From: Bacillota bacterium
Lineage (GTDB): Bacteria; Bacillota_A; Clostridia; Lachnospirales; Bianqueaceae
Direction of reading: 5' to 3'
Length of the DNA: 14,506 nucleotides
Assembly: GCA_017420625.1 (NCBI GenBank)
Contig: JAFOIR010000438.1
Span: 1 to 14,506 of the forward strand
Every line of letters starts with the position of its first letter. The stretch's first letter is position 1. Below the pieces are notes generated by a model that was given only the letters and a program-made list of their open reading frames with translations, made no database searches and was not told the origin of the DNA. Shown piece after piece: positions 6,264 to 14,211 of this stretch. A program made the translations under genes and the position numbers.

Positions 6264-7679
6264 ATGGCAAACATGTCTTTGAAAAAGAACCCGATGCCTT
6301 CTCAGGATCCCAAGGTTCGTGCCCATAATTTTGAGGAAGTAGCGATCGGTTATTCCGAGGAAACAGCAGTCGATGAGGCGCTTCGCTGCCTGCACTGCAA
6401 GAATATGCCGTGTGTCGCGGGATGTCCTGTCAACATTCATATTCCTGAGTTTATTGAAAAGATCAAAGCAAGGGATTATGAAGGCGCTTATCAGATCATC
6501 AGTGAAACATCTTCCCTGCCGGCAGTCTGCGGTCGTGTCTGTCCGCAGGAAAGCCAGTGTGAAGCCAAATGCGTACGTGGAATCAAAGGAGAACCCGTAG
6601 GTATCGGACGTCTGGAGCGGTTCGTTGCGGACTGGCATAATGCTCATGCTGTCGAGGCTCCTTCCGTACCGGAACCCAATGGTCATAAAGTTGCCATTAT
6701 CGGGTCCGGTCCTTCCGGACTGACCTGTGCCGGTGACCTTGCCAAGAAAGGCTACAAGGTAACAGTCTTCGAAGCCCTTCACCTGGCCGGCGGCGTGCTG
6801 GTTTATGGCATTCCGGAGTTCCGTCTGCCGAAGGCGATCGTGCAGAAGGAAGTTGACAATCTGAAAGCGATGGGCGTCGATGTTGAGACCAACATGGTCA
6901 TTGGTAAGACGCTGACTGTTGATGAGATCATGGATATGGGCTATGAAGCTGTCTTCATTGGCTCCGGTGCCGGTCTTCCCAACTTCATGAATATCCCCGG
7001 AGAGAGCCTGAAAGGCGTCTATTCTGCCAATGAATATCTGACTCGCTCCAACCTGATGAAAGCTTTCCGCGAGCATCCGGTGACCCCGATCTCCAAAGGC
7101 GGCCGCGTGGCGGTCGTGGGCGGCGGCAATGTTGCGATGGATGCAGCACGTACCGCTCTTCGCCTTGGGGCTGATGAAGTAACGATCGTTTATCGCCGTT
7201 CTCTGGACGAGCTGCCGGCCCGTAAGGAAGAAGTCGAGCATGCGATGGAAGAGGGCATCATCTTCAAGCTTCTCACGAATCCTACCGAGATCCTTGGTTA
7301 TCATAATCCCGATAATCCTCGTGATCCCAAGAACGGCAACGTGATCGGCATGAAATGCATCCAGATGGAACTGGGTGAGCCGGATGAGAGAGGCCGCCGC
7401 CGTCCTGTTCCGATTCCGGACAGCGAGTTTACGATCGACGTTGATACTGTCGTTATGGCGATCGGGACCTCTCCGAATCCATTGATCAAATCCACTACCC
7501 AGGGACTGGAAGTAAACCGCCGCGGTGGTATCGTGGTGGAAGAATCTACCGGCGCGACCAGCCGGGAAGGCGTTTATGCCGGCGGTGATGCTGTGACAGG
7601 TGCAGCAACGGTTATCTCTGCTATGGGTGCCGGAAAAGTTGCAGCAAAAGCCATTGATGAATACCTGCAGGGGAAATAA
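6264..7679 (+). CDS. nfnB: NfnB: ferredoxin:NADP+ oxidoreductase, GltD-like large subunit
   Basis: A 471-residue FAD-dependent reductase, homologous to the glutamate synthase small subunit. The N-terminal ferredoxin-like part carries two [4Fe-4S] sites: Cys42, Cys45, Cys50, Cys54, and a second group Cys89, Cys93, Cys99, Cys103 with Glu96 (CGRVCPQESQCEAKC). A Glu ligand is known in this family. FAD binds at GSGPSG (147-152), NADP(H) at GGGNVA (287-292), and the C-terminal FAD motif is YAGGDAVTGAATV (438-450). In Nfn this subunit holds the bifurcating flavin and binds NADPH and ferredoxin. The ATG abuts the nfnA stop with no gap, and its AGGGAGGT ribosome binding site lies within the last nfnA codons, implying matched translation of the two subunits. 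Databases often label it gltA or gltD, but no large glutamate synthase subunit is present here. Confidence 0.92.
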   Translation: MANMSLKKNPMPSQDPKVRAHNFEEVAIGYSEETAVDEALRCLHCKNMPCVAGCPVNIHIPEFIEKIKARDYEGAYQIISETSSLPAVCGRVCPQESQCEAKCVRGIKGEPVGIGRLERFVADWHNAHAVEAPSVPEPNGHKVAIIGSGPSGLTCAGDLAKKGYKVTVFEALHLAGGVLVYGIPEFRLPKAIVQKEVDNLKAMGVDVETNMVIGKTLTVDEIMDMGYEAVFIGSGAGLPNFMNIPGESLKGVYSANEYLTRSNLMKAFREHPVTPISKGGRVAVVGGGNVAMDAARTALRLGADEVTIVYRRSLDELPARKEEVEHAMEEGIIFKLLTNPTEILGYHNPDNPRDPKNGNVIGMKCIQMELGEPDERGRRRPVPIPDSEFTIDVDTVVMAIGTSPNPLIKSTTQGLEVNRRGGIVVEESTGATSREGVYAGGDAVTGAATVISAMGAGKVAAKAIDEYLQGK

Positions 7680-7738
7680 TCAAAGCTCCGGATCGTCAGG
7701 ATTAATCGATATGGAGTAGAACAGTTTAATACTTGTAA

Positions 7739-7834
7739 GAGCGTAAAAGAACCCAGGACAGTTTTGGTTCCGACTTATGAGGCCTGGCCTCATCTGCGGA
7801 GGAACGAAAACTTCGTCCTGGGTTCTTCACGTTT
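7739..7834. terminator. Nested three-tier hairpin between nfnB and argG
   Basis: Three helices stack on one axis. The outer perfect 13-bp stem is AAGAACCCAGGAC (7747-7759) with its complement at 7815-7827. The middle stem pairs 7760-7771 with 7801-7812 (12 bp, one G-G mismatch). The inner 7-bp stem, ATGAGGC (7777-7783) with GCCTCAT (7787-7793), has a 3-base loop. A flanking CGT/ACG pair (7742-7744 with 7829-7831) could extend the base. It lies between two converging genes, so a bidirectional terminator is the simplest reading. On the minus strand the stem ends in TTCTTTT, a usable T run; on the plus strand the T run is broken. At about 80 bases it is far larger than the other terminators here, so a small structured RNA or a dispersed palindromic repeat remain possible. 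No reading frame was found in the gap. Confidence 0.6.
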
Positions 7835-7859
7835 CTGGTTTAAATCAAAATGGTTCGTT

Positions 7860-9071
7860 TTAATCTTCCTTTGTTAATCCCTTCATTCCCCGAATCTTCA
7901 TGGAAAGGCCAAACAGGTTGATAAATCCGGCTGCATCCTTATGGGAGTAGAGTTCGCCGGTCGTAAAGCTGGCAATGGACTCATCATAGAGAGAATAAGG
8001 AGAAGTCGTACCGGCCGGAATAATGTTGCCCTTGTACAGAAGCATATTGACGGTTCCGGAACAGACTTCAGAAGTGGAATCGACGAAAGCGGACAGGGCC
8101 TGGCGAAGAGGAGTGAACCATTCACCGGAGTAGACCAGTTCCGCAAACTTGATGGCGATCTGCTGCTTATAGGCATAGGTCTGTTTATCCAGCACCATAT
8201 GCTCGAGCTGTTCATGTGCTTTGAACATGATGGTTCCGCCCGGAGTTTCATAGATGCCACGGGATTTCATTCCAACGACACGGTTTTCCAGAATATCAAT
8301 GATGCCGATACCGTTTGCTCCGCCAATCTCGTTGAGCTTCTTCAGAAGACTGACCGGATCCATCTTTTCTCCGTTCAGGGCTACCGGGACACCTTTTTCA
8401 AATTCAAGGCTGATGGCAGTAGGTTCATCCGGAGCACTCTGCGGAGTCTTGCACATTTTCAGGATCTTCTCATAATCAGGAGCATTAGCGGGATCTTCCA
8501 GTTCGAGACCTTCATGGGAAACATGCCAGATATTCCTGTCGCGGCTGTAAGAATCACCTTTTTTGACCGGGCATTCAATACCGCGTTCTTCACAATAGGC
8601 GATTTCATCGTCACGGGATTTCATATCCCAGATCCGCCAGGGAGCAATGACCTTAAGATCCGGACACAGAGCCTTGATAGTCAGCTCAAAACGAACCTGA
8701 TCGTTGCCTTTTCCTGTGCAGCCATGGCAGATAGCGGAAGCGCCTTCTGCTTTGGCAATATCAACCAATGTCTTGGCAATCAGCGGTCGAGCCATGGATG
8801 TACCAAGCATATAGGATGTTTCATAAACAGCACCGGCTTTGAGAGTCGGGTAGATATATTTGGTGATATATTCTTCCGTAACGTTTTTCAAATAGAATTT
8901 GCTGGCGCCTGATCTAATCGCTCTTTCCTCCAGACCGTCAGTTTCCTTTCCCTGTCCGACATCTACACAAACCGCAATAACATCGCAGTCATAGTTGTCT
9001 TTCAGCCAGGGAATAATGACTGTGGTATCCAGGCCGCCGGAGTAAGCAAGAACGATTTTTTCTTTCGACAT
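7860..9071 (-). CDS. argG: Argininosuccinate synthase
   Basis: A 403-residue cytoplasmic enzyme that joins citrulline and aspartate with ATP to give argininosuccinate, the penultimate step of arginine synthesis. The ATP-binding P-loop AYSGGLDT is at residues 9-16, and [16 protein letters not shown] around 115-130 is the synthase signature. Length is typical (about 400). The start is ambiguous: the ribosome binding site AAGGAG (complement of 9082-9087) is followed by ATG at 9077 (4 bases after AGGAG) and at 9071 (10 bases). I prefer 9071 because family proteins begin M-S/K-K-E-K; starting at 9077 would add Met-Ile. An ATG at 9104 lies before the ribosome binding site and is unlikely. The usual partner argH is not adjacent, so the gene stands alone. 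Possible ARG boxes lie upstream. Confidence 0.97.
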   Translation of the reverse strand: MSKEKIVLAYSGGLDTTVIIPWLKDNYDCDVIAVCVDVGQGKETDGLEERAIRSGASKFYLKNVTEEYITKYIYPTLKAGAVYETSYMLGTSMARPLIAKTLVDIAKAEGASAICHGCTGKGNDQVRFELTIKALCPDLKVIAPWRIWDMKSRDDEIAYCEERGIECPVKKGDSYSRDRNIWHVSHEGLELEDPANAPDYEKILKMCKTPQSAPDEPTAISLEFEKGVPVALNGEKMDPVSLLKKLNEIGGANGIGIIDILENRVVGMKSRGIYETPGGTIMFKAHEQLEHMVLDKQTYAYKQQIAIKFAELVYSGEWFTPLRQALSAFVDSTSEVCSGTVNMLLYKGNIIPAGTTSPYSLYDESIASFTTGELYSHKDAAGFINLFGLSMKIRGMKGLTKED

Positions 9072-9106
9072 GATCATAAGTCTCCTTAACAAGGTGTTTC
9101 TCAAAT

Positions 9107-9145
9107 GTGGTATAATTATACATAAATAATGAAAGAAAATACATA
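9107..9145 (-). promoter_or_regulatory. argG promoter region with two ARG-box-like dyads
   Basis: On the minus strand a TATAAT (9120-9115) lies 43 bases before the argG start, with no good -35. Two AT-rich dyads resemble the arginine-repressor box (TGAAT, four A/T, ATTCA). Box 1, GGTATAATTATACA at 9109-9122, matches 7 of 10 conserved bases and covers the -10. Box 2, TGAAAGAAAATACA at 9130-9143, matches 8 of 10. Their centres are 21 bp apart, two helical turns, the spacing usual for paired ARG boxes. Operator function is inferred; the sites are AT-rich and could match by chance. Confidence 0.35.
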
Positions 9146-9167
9146 ACCAAAATATAAGAATCGGCCC

Positions 9168-9196
9168 TTGAATCTCACAGGGTTCTTGTGTAAAAT
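9168..9196 (+). promoter_or_regulatory. SigmaA-type promoter of the fucosidase operon
   Basis: TTGAAT at 9168-9173 is followed after exactly 17 bases by TAAAAT at 9191-9196, with a TG dinucleotide immediately before the -10. Transcription would start near 9203, giving a leader of about 30 bases that contains the GGAGG ribosome binding site at 9220-9224. No operator is evident within it. Confidence 0.65.
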
Positions 9197-9232
9197 TAAC
9201 AAAAGAAATATTCGTTTTCGGAGGACAGCGCC

Positions 9233-10543
9233 ATGAATGACAGAATCGCAGACAGAACCAGAAGAACAGAATGGTTTCAGCATGACCGCTTTGGTATGTT
9301 TATTCATTGGGGGATCTATTCAATTCCCGCCAGAGGTGAATGGGTACGTTCACATGAACAGATCACGATAGAAGATTACGAACCTTTCTTTAAGGAATTC
9401 AATCCGGTTTTATATGATCCGAAACAGTGGGCTCATCTGGCTAAGGAAGCCGGTATGAAATATGCGGTTTTAACAGCAAAACATCACGATGGATTCTGCC
9501 TGTTCGATTCAGCACTGACGGATTATAAATCTACCAATACTCCCTGCGGGCGGGATCTGGTGCGGGAGTATCTGGATGCTTTCCGTGCAGAAGGGCTGAA
9601 AGTTGGACTGTATTATTCACTGCTGGACTGGCATCATCCGGATTATCCGCATTATGGTGACCGTGCCCACCCGATGCGCAATAATCCGGCATTTGGAAAT
9701 GAAGGACGTCAGTTTGACCGGTATCTTGAATATATGCATGGACAAGTAAGAGAGCTTCTCACAAATTATGGAAAAATCGACATTATGTGGTTTGATTTTT
9801 CTTATGATGATATGAATGGAGAGAAGTGGAAAGCTACCGAACTGGTGGAAATGGCCAGGAGTCTTCAGCCGCATCTGATCATTGATAACCGACTCGAGGG
9901 AAGCGGGGAAAAATCAGGAACGATCAAGACCAAGCATCCTTCTGTTTATGCCGGTGACTTTGCATGTCCGGAACAAATGATCCCGGCACGTGGTATTACC
10001 GATGAGGATGGTGATCCGATTCCGTGGGAAGCCTGTATTACAATGAACGACAACTGGGGATATGCCAGCGCAGATAAGCATTTCAAGAGTTCAAGAATGT
10101 TGATTCGCAATCTGGTGGAATGTGTCAGCAAAGGCGGCAACTTACTGCTGAATGTCGGACCGGATGCGAAGGGTCGCTTCCCGGAAGAATCTGTCCGGAT
10201 TCTGAAAGATCTGGCAGCATGGATGAAAGATAACAGTGAAAGTATCTATGGCTGCGGTTATGCCGATTGTCCAAAGCCTGAATGGGGTCGCTATACACAG
10301 AAGGGTAAGAAACTCTATGCTCATATCTATGAAGAATGCATGGGAGCGATCTGTCTGGAAGGATTGGCCGGAAAAATCGATCACCTGCGTCTTCTGAAAG
10401 ACGGTTCTGAACTTAAGCTCACGGAATACTGGAATGTCAGGGAATATCCGAATGATGCATTTTTCTTCTTTGATGACAAACGAGTCCTGACTTTCCCGCT
10501 GCCGGATGAGAACGACACTGTAGTGGAGATTACTTTGAAATGA
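9233..10543 (+). CDS. Alpha-L-fucosidase, glycoside hydrolase family 29
   Basis: A 436-residue GH29-type enzyme that should release terminal L-fucose from glycans. No signal peptide or membrane segment is seen, so it probably acts on imported, small fucosylated substrates in the cytoplasm. Landmarks: [14 protein letters not shown] (14-27), with a conserved fucose-contacting His25; [13 protein letters not shown] (81-93), with His84 and His85; and [13 protein letters not shown] (181-193), whose Asp188 is the expected catalytic nucleophile. The acid/base residue is less certain; Glu247 in GDFACPEQ is a candidate. [16 protein letters not shown] (299-314) marks the end of the barrel, followed by a short beta domain. 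The start is set by GGAGG 8 bases upstream. Its last four bases, ATGA, overlap the start of the next gene, so the two are translationally coupled. Other exo-glycosidase activities within GH29-like proteins cannot be excluded. Confidence 0.92.
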   Translation: MNDRIADRTRRTEWFQHDRFGMFIHWGIYSIPARGEWVRSHEQITIEDYEPFFKEFNPVLYDPKQWAHLAKEAGMKYAVLTAKHHDGFCLFDSALTDYKSTNTPCGRDLVREYLDAFRAEGLKVGLYYSLLDWHHPDYPHYGDRAHPMRNNPAFGNEGRQFDRYLEYMHGQVRELLTNYGKIDIMWFDFSYDDMNGEKWKATELVEMARSLQPHLIIDNRLEGSGEKSGTIKTKHPSVYAGDFACPEQMIPARGITDEDGDPIPWEACITMNDNWGYASADKHFKSSRMLIRNLVECVSKGGNLLLNVGPDAKGRFPEESVRILKDLAAWMKDNSESIYGCGYADCPKPEWGRYTQKGKKLYAHIYEECMGAICLEGLAGKIDHLRLLKDGSELKLTEYWNVREYPNDAFFFFDDKRVLTFPLPDENDTVVEITLK

Positions 10544-11649
10544 AACTCTGGATGTATGGATCGACCGATCAGCATCAGCCGGATGTACTGACGGGCATCT
10601 CAGAGCTGAAAAAGATCGGGTTCACAAGTGTAGTTGGCGGAACACAAACAGCCGAAGCCGGGTTTGAGGCAGGAATGGATGCCTATGTGGCCTCAGGCGC
10701 ATACCGCGGCCCGGATTTTACGGATGATACATGGCTGGCTGAAGATCCATGGGGAGATAAGCGGCACTGGTTTTCTTCTACCTGTCCAACGCGAAAAGAG
10801 GTTCGTGAATATAATCTTTCAAAAATCAGGGAATTGGCAAAAACACCGGGAATCAAAGGTGTGATCATCGATGGAGCCAGGTTTTCTTCACCTTCTTCAG
10901 GACCGCTTCCGGATGGAACGGATGCCTTTTTCACCTGCTTTTGTCCCAGTTGTATGGCGAAGGCAAAAGCCATGGGGTTTGATCCTGATGAAATCAGAGA
11001 TGCGGCCGCCAAACTGTTTGATTATCTGCATGGAAAGCCAGTGAAGATTGGATGGTATCTGCATGGAATCTATGAATGGTTCCAGTTCAGACGAGCCGCT
11101 ACGACTGAACATCTGATCAATTTCTGCCAGGCAGTCAAAGATGTGAATCCACAGCTGCAGACGGGAATTTTCATCTTTACACCAGCGCTTGCCGATCTGG
11201 TTGGACAAAGCTATCGTGATCTGGCACCCTACATGAATATTTATTCACCGATGATCTATCGATGTTATCCAGAAGAGAGCGGACCTTCGTGCCTCAATGT
11301 GGAGCTTTCGGATATGTTGAAAATGCTCGAAAAAGCAATCGATCTGGATGCCAATGACCGGATCAGGCTTCTCAGTGGTCTGACAGGGATCGAACTGACA
11401 GGATATGAAGATCCGGCTGTGATGCGGGAGGGTCTGGACGTCAGGCTGATCCGGGAAGAAACACGGCGTGCAAGAACCATGATCGGCAAACGACGACTGG
11501 TTCCGATCATCGAGCTGGATGATCCCTCTCTTGAAGAAGCGATCGGTGAATGTATGAAGGGCGGAGCGGACGAGGTCAGTTTCTTCGTATATAATCATCT
11601 GATACTCGAAAAACAAGCGGGAATGCTGGAAAGGCTGGCATCAAAGTGA
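10540..11649 (+). CDS. Unrecognised probable TIM-barrel, glycoside-hydrolase-like protein
   Basis: A 369-residue soluble protein I cannot place in a named family. The alternation of strands and helices suggests a TIM barrel: [30 protein letters not shown] (104-115), VKIGWYLHG (168-176), LQTGIFIFTP (206-215), MNIYSPMIYRCYP (232-244), VPIIELDD (321-328), ADEVSFFVYNH. Layouts of this kind, with a strand ending in Asp followed by a Cys-rich FTCFCPSCMAKAK (131-143; Cys133, Cys135, Cys138), occur in uncharacterised 'putative glycosyl hydrolase' proteins. The Cys cluster may bind a metal or be structural. Asp111, Glu325 and Asp327/328 are possible catalytic acids. It begins inside the fucosidase stop (ATGA at 10540-10543) and its own stop overlaps the next start, so stoichiometric expression with both neighbours is likely. 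A sugar-processing role is inferred only from context and fold guess. Confidence 0.6.
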   Translation: MKLWMYGSTDQHQPDVLTGISELKKIGFTSVVGGTQTAEAGFEAGMDAYVASGAYRGPDFTDDTWLAEDPWGDKRHWFSSTCPTRKEVREYNLSKIRELAKTPGIKGVIIDGARFSSPSSGPLPDGTDAFFTCFCPSCMAKAKAMGFDPDEIRDAAAKLFDYLHGKPVKIGWYLHGIYEWFQFRRAATTEHLINFCQAVKDVNPQLQTGIFIFTPALADLVGQSYRDLAPYMNIYSPMIYRCYPEESGPSCLNVELSDMLKMLEKAIDLDANDRIRLLSGLTGIELTGYEDPAVMREGLDVRLIREETRRARTMIGKRRLVPIIELDDPSLEEAIGECMKGGADEVSFFVYNHLILEKQAGMLERLASK

Positions 11650-13382
11650 GACCGTTATCCGGAAAAGTTCTGCTGGTCGCGGTGAATGCCAAATTCATTC
11701 ATTCCTGTCCGGCTGTCTATGACTTAAAACTGTATGCGGAGAATTTCGCCAAAAAGAATATGATCCGTCTGCCGAGAATCGAGATTCGTGAATATACGAT
11801 CAATCAGCCGGAGGATCAGCTCTATTATGATATTTTAAAGGAGAAGCCTGATGCAGTCTGCTTCTCCTGCTATCTCTGGAATCTGGAAATGATCTCCAGA
11901 CTCTCAAGTGATCTGAAAAAGGCCAGAGAACAGCTGATGATTGTGGTTGGTGGTCCGGAAGTATCTTATGGACTTCAGGGTAAATCACTCAGAGAAGAAG
12001 ACGTGGATATCATTATTTCCGGTGAAGGAGAGCGGCCTTTTACAGCCTGGCTGCTGAGTGAGATCGGAGAAAAAATACCGGAAGAATGGCAGTTTACCAG
12101 GGAAGGAAAAACGATTTTTTCAAATCCGATGTCGGATCTTTCGGAACTTCCCTTCCTGTACGATGACTTATCACCTTTTGCCAATCGGATGATCTATTAT
12201 GAAGCTTCAAGAGGATGTCCGTTTCGCTGTGCCTATTGTCTGTCCGGTGCAGAAGGACCGGGGACAGACAAAAAGGTTCGGGAGCTTCCGCTGGCAAGAG
12301 TGCTTCAGGAATTAAAGAGTCTGACAGATCGCGGTGTTAAACAGATCAAGTTTATTGACCGTACTTTTAACTGCCATGCACAGCGGACGATCTGGATTCT
12401 GGAATGGATTCAGGCGCTGCCGGACGAAGTACCCACAAACTTTCACTTTGAGATCGAAGCAGATATTCTGACAGAAAAAATGATCGAGCTTCTGAGAAAT
12501 ATGAAGCCAGGCAGAGTTCAGCTGGAGATAGGGATCCAGTCGACTTCTTCGGAAGCATTGAAAGCCTGCGGACGCAACCCTTCGGTCAAACGACTCTTCA
12601 GCAATATCCGAAGGCTCCGGGAACGAGGCAATCTGAATCTGCATGTTGATCTGATTGCCGGATTGCCTACTGAGACTCTGGAACGGTTTAGACAATCGTT
12701 TAATGACGTTTACAGTCTGCATGCTCACCAGCTTCAGCTGGGATTTCTGAAGCTGCTTTCCGGATCACCGATGGAGAATCTGGTGACGACCTACGGATAT
12801 CAGTTCTCATCCCATCCGCCATATGAAGTGCTGAAAAACAGAGTTTTAAGCAGTGAAGATCTTTTCGAACTGAAACGAGTCGAGGATGCGCTTGAGAAAT
12901 TCTATAATTCAGGTCATTTTGCCAGGACTCTGTCACTGATCGAATATCGTCAGACACCATACCGGATTTTTCTTGGTCTTGCTGATCGGATGGAAAAGGA
13001 AGGCAAGTTGTTCGTACCTACCGGTGTTTTTGAACTTTTCGAGATAATGGCACGACATCTGGAACGCATGGAAGATGATTCCGATTGGGATCTGAAGGGT
13101 GTTCTGCTGATGGATTATTATACTTATACACCATCTGACCGTATCCCGGAGGGGTTGGAAGATCTCGCAGGCGGGAAAGAATACTTCGCTTCAGGAAAAG
13201 AAAGAAAAGAGAAGGCAGAAAAGATTCTTCGACTCCTGGATGAAAAAGACCCGGCGCTGAAAAGTCACCGGGTGCAGATCAGAGTTTTGGAAGATCAGTG
13301 GGTCGCTATCGATTATTCCGATAAAGATCCAGTCAGTGGAATGTATCGTTTCCTGGGTGAATTTCCGATCGAAGGGAAGTAG
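11646..13382 (+). CDS. B12-binding domain radical SAM protein (DUF4080 type)
   Basis: A 578-residue protein with three parts. Residues 6 to about 140 form a cobalamin-binding-like Rossmann domain (KVLLVAVNAKFIHS, GGPEVSYG, ISGEGERPF) without the DxHxxG histidine motif, as is usual in class B radical SAM enzymes. Residues 183 to about 400 form the radical SAM barrel; EASRGCPFRCAYC has Cys191, Cys195 and Cys198 as the CxxxCxxC ligands of the [4Fe-4S] cluster that cleaves S-adenosylmethionine. The remaining C-terminal part (about 400-578) resembles the DUF4080 region seen after this pair in many Clostridia. The reaction and substrate are unknown; methylthiotransfer or methylation are only guesses. 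The start is GTG, its GTGA overlapping the upstream TGA. The family normally begins at K-V-L-L-V-A-x-N-A-K, which supports this start. No terminator is seen before the convergent SDR gene. Confidence 0.85.
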   Translation: MRPLSGKVLLVAVNAKFIHSCPAVYDLKLYAENFAKKNMIRLPRIEIREYTINQPEDQLYYDILKEKPDAVCFSCYLWNLEMISRLSSDLKKAREQLMIVVGGPEVSYGLQGKSLREEDVDIIISGEGERPFTAWLLSEIGEKIPEEWQFTREGKTIFSNPMSDLSELPFLYDDLSPFANRMIYYEASRGCPFRCAYCLSGAEGPGTDKKVRELPLARVLQELKSLTDRGVKQIKFIDRTFNCHAQRTIWILEWIQALPDEVPTNFHFEIEADILTEKMIELLRNMKPGRVQLEIGIQSTSSEALKACGRNPSVKRLFSNIRRLRERGNLNLHVDLIAGLPTETLERFRQSFNDVYSLHAHQLQLGFLKLLSGSPMENLVTTYGYQFSSHPPYEVLKNRVLSSEDLFELKRVEDALEKFYNSGHFARTLSLIEYRQTPYRIFLGLADRMEKEGKLFVPTGVFELFEIMARHLERMEDDSDWDLKGVLLMDYYTYTPSDRIPEGLEDLAGGKEYFASGKERKEKAEKILRLLDEKDPALKSHRVQIRVLEDQWVAIDYSDKDPVSGMYRFLGEFPIEGK

Positions 13383-13396
13383 AACGGCACACTCTT

Positions 13397-14110
13397 TTAA
13401 TATCCTCCGTCGAGCGGAATAACAGCTCCCGTCAGATAACTGCTTTTTTCACTGCAGAGATACAGAATCAGATCGGCGACCTCTTCCGGACGGCCCAGTC
13501 GTCCAAGACCGATTTCGTCTTCCAACTGCTTCCTTTCTTCAGAAGACAAGAAAGCATTCATGGTTGTGTCAATGGCGCCTGCGGCAATTGCGTTTACACG
13601 GATACCGGAAGGCGCAAGTTCTTTTGCCAGCGCTTTGGTAAGTGCATTCAGCCCGCCTTTGGAAGCAGAATAGGCTGCTTCGCAGGATGCACCATAGGTT
13701 CCCCACATTGAAGAGATATTGACAATAGTGCCCGCATGTTCTTTCAGCATTCCGGGCAGTGCTGATTTGATGATCATAAAAGGAGCACGAAGATTGACAT
13801 GCATCAGTTCATCCCATTCATCGATGCTCATGTCCTGAATAAGTCCGATATGCGCAATACCGGCATTATTGATGACAGCGTCCAGATGATCGACTTGTTG
13901 TTTGATCATCTGAAACATATGATCGATTTGGACCGGATCTTTCAGGTCGCAGGCGACAGGATAAAGAGAAGCATATTCATTTGACAGATCGGTAAGCAGA
14001 TGAATATCTCTCGCGCACGCAAAAACTTTCCAGCCTGCTTTCAGAAACCCGATACAAGCGGTATATCCGATGCCACGGGAGGCACCTGTGATCAAAACAC
14101 TTTTTGTCAT
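13397..14110 (-). CDS. SDR family oxidoreductase, FabG/YmfI-like
   Basis: A 237-residue classical short-chain dehydrogenase/reductase. The cofactor motif TGASRGIG is at 8-15 and NNAG at 81-84; the catalytic tetrad is Asn106, Ser134, Tyr147 and Lys151. The segment SSMWGTYGASCEAAYSASKGG resembles the group containing B. subtilis YmfI (EF-P 5-aminopentanone reductase) more than typical FabG, but from memory alone I cannot decide. FabG-like 3-oxoacyl-ACP reduction or a sugar/steroid reductase role stay open. The ATG at 14110 follows AGGAG by 9 bases. It is monocistronic here, converges with the radical SAM gene across only 14 bases, and has its own promoter upstream. No EF-P gene or fatty-acid synthesis gene is adjacent. 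Confidence 0.85.
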   Translation of the reverse strand: MTKSVLITGASRGIGYTACIGFLKAGWKVFACARDIHLLTDLSNEYASLYPVACDLKDPVQIDHMFQMIKQQVDHLDAVINNAGIAHIGLIQDMSIDEWDELMHVNLRAPFMIIKSALPGMLKEHAGTIVNISSMWGTYGASCEAAYSASKGGLNALTKALAKELAPSGIRVNAIAAGAIDTTMNAFLSSEERKQLEDEIGLGRLGRPEEVADLILYLCSEKSSYLTGAVIPLDGGY

Positions 14111-14164
14111 TTTGTCTTTCTCCTGCTGACATTATCATAAAACGAATGTACATATTCTACAGAT

Positions 14165-14193
14165 ATTCTATCATAAATCCTTTGATATAGCAA
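14165..14193 (-). promoter_or_regulatory. Promoter of the SDR gene
   Basis: On the minus strand TTGCTA (14193-14188) and TAGAAT (14170-14165) are 17 bases apart, and the -10 is extended by TG (TGATAGAAT). The octamer TAGAATAT recurs 11 bases downstream at 14159-14152, giving a second -10-like copy or a direct repeat for a regulator. Confidence 0.55.
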
Positions 14194-14211
14194 AATGGAC
14201 AAATAAGAAAG

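Noticed and set aside
6240..7304. 354-codon open frame antisense to nfnB
   Set aside because: It mirrors a gene with full cofactor motifs, has no family resemblance, and arises from the codon bias of the sense strand.
7941..8912. 323-codon open frame antisense to argG
   Set aside because: It lies wholly inside argG, shows no recognisable domain and no convincing ribosome binding site; a shadow frame.
9086..9116. Rightward TTAACA ... TGGTATAAT as a second fucosidase promoter
   Set aside because: The spacer is 19 bases and the -35 lies in the argG ribosome binding site; the promoter at 9168-9196 is better placed and spaced.
13383..13460. Terminator for the radical SAM operon using the T6 at 13444-13449
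   Set aside because: Only stems of about 3 bp could be drawn upstream, and the run lies inside the convergent SDR coding region.
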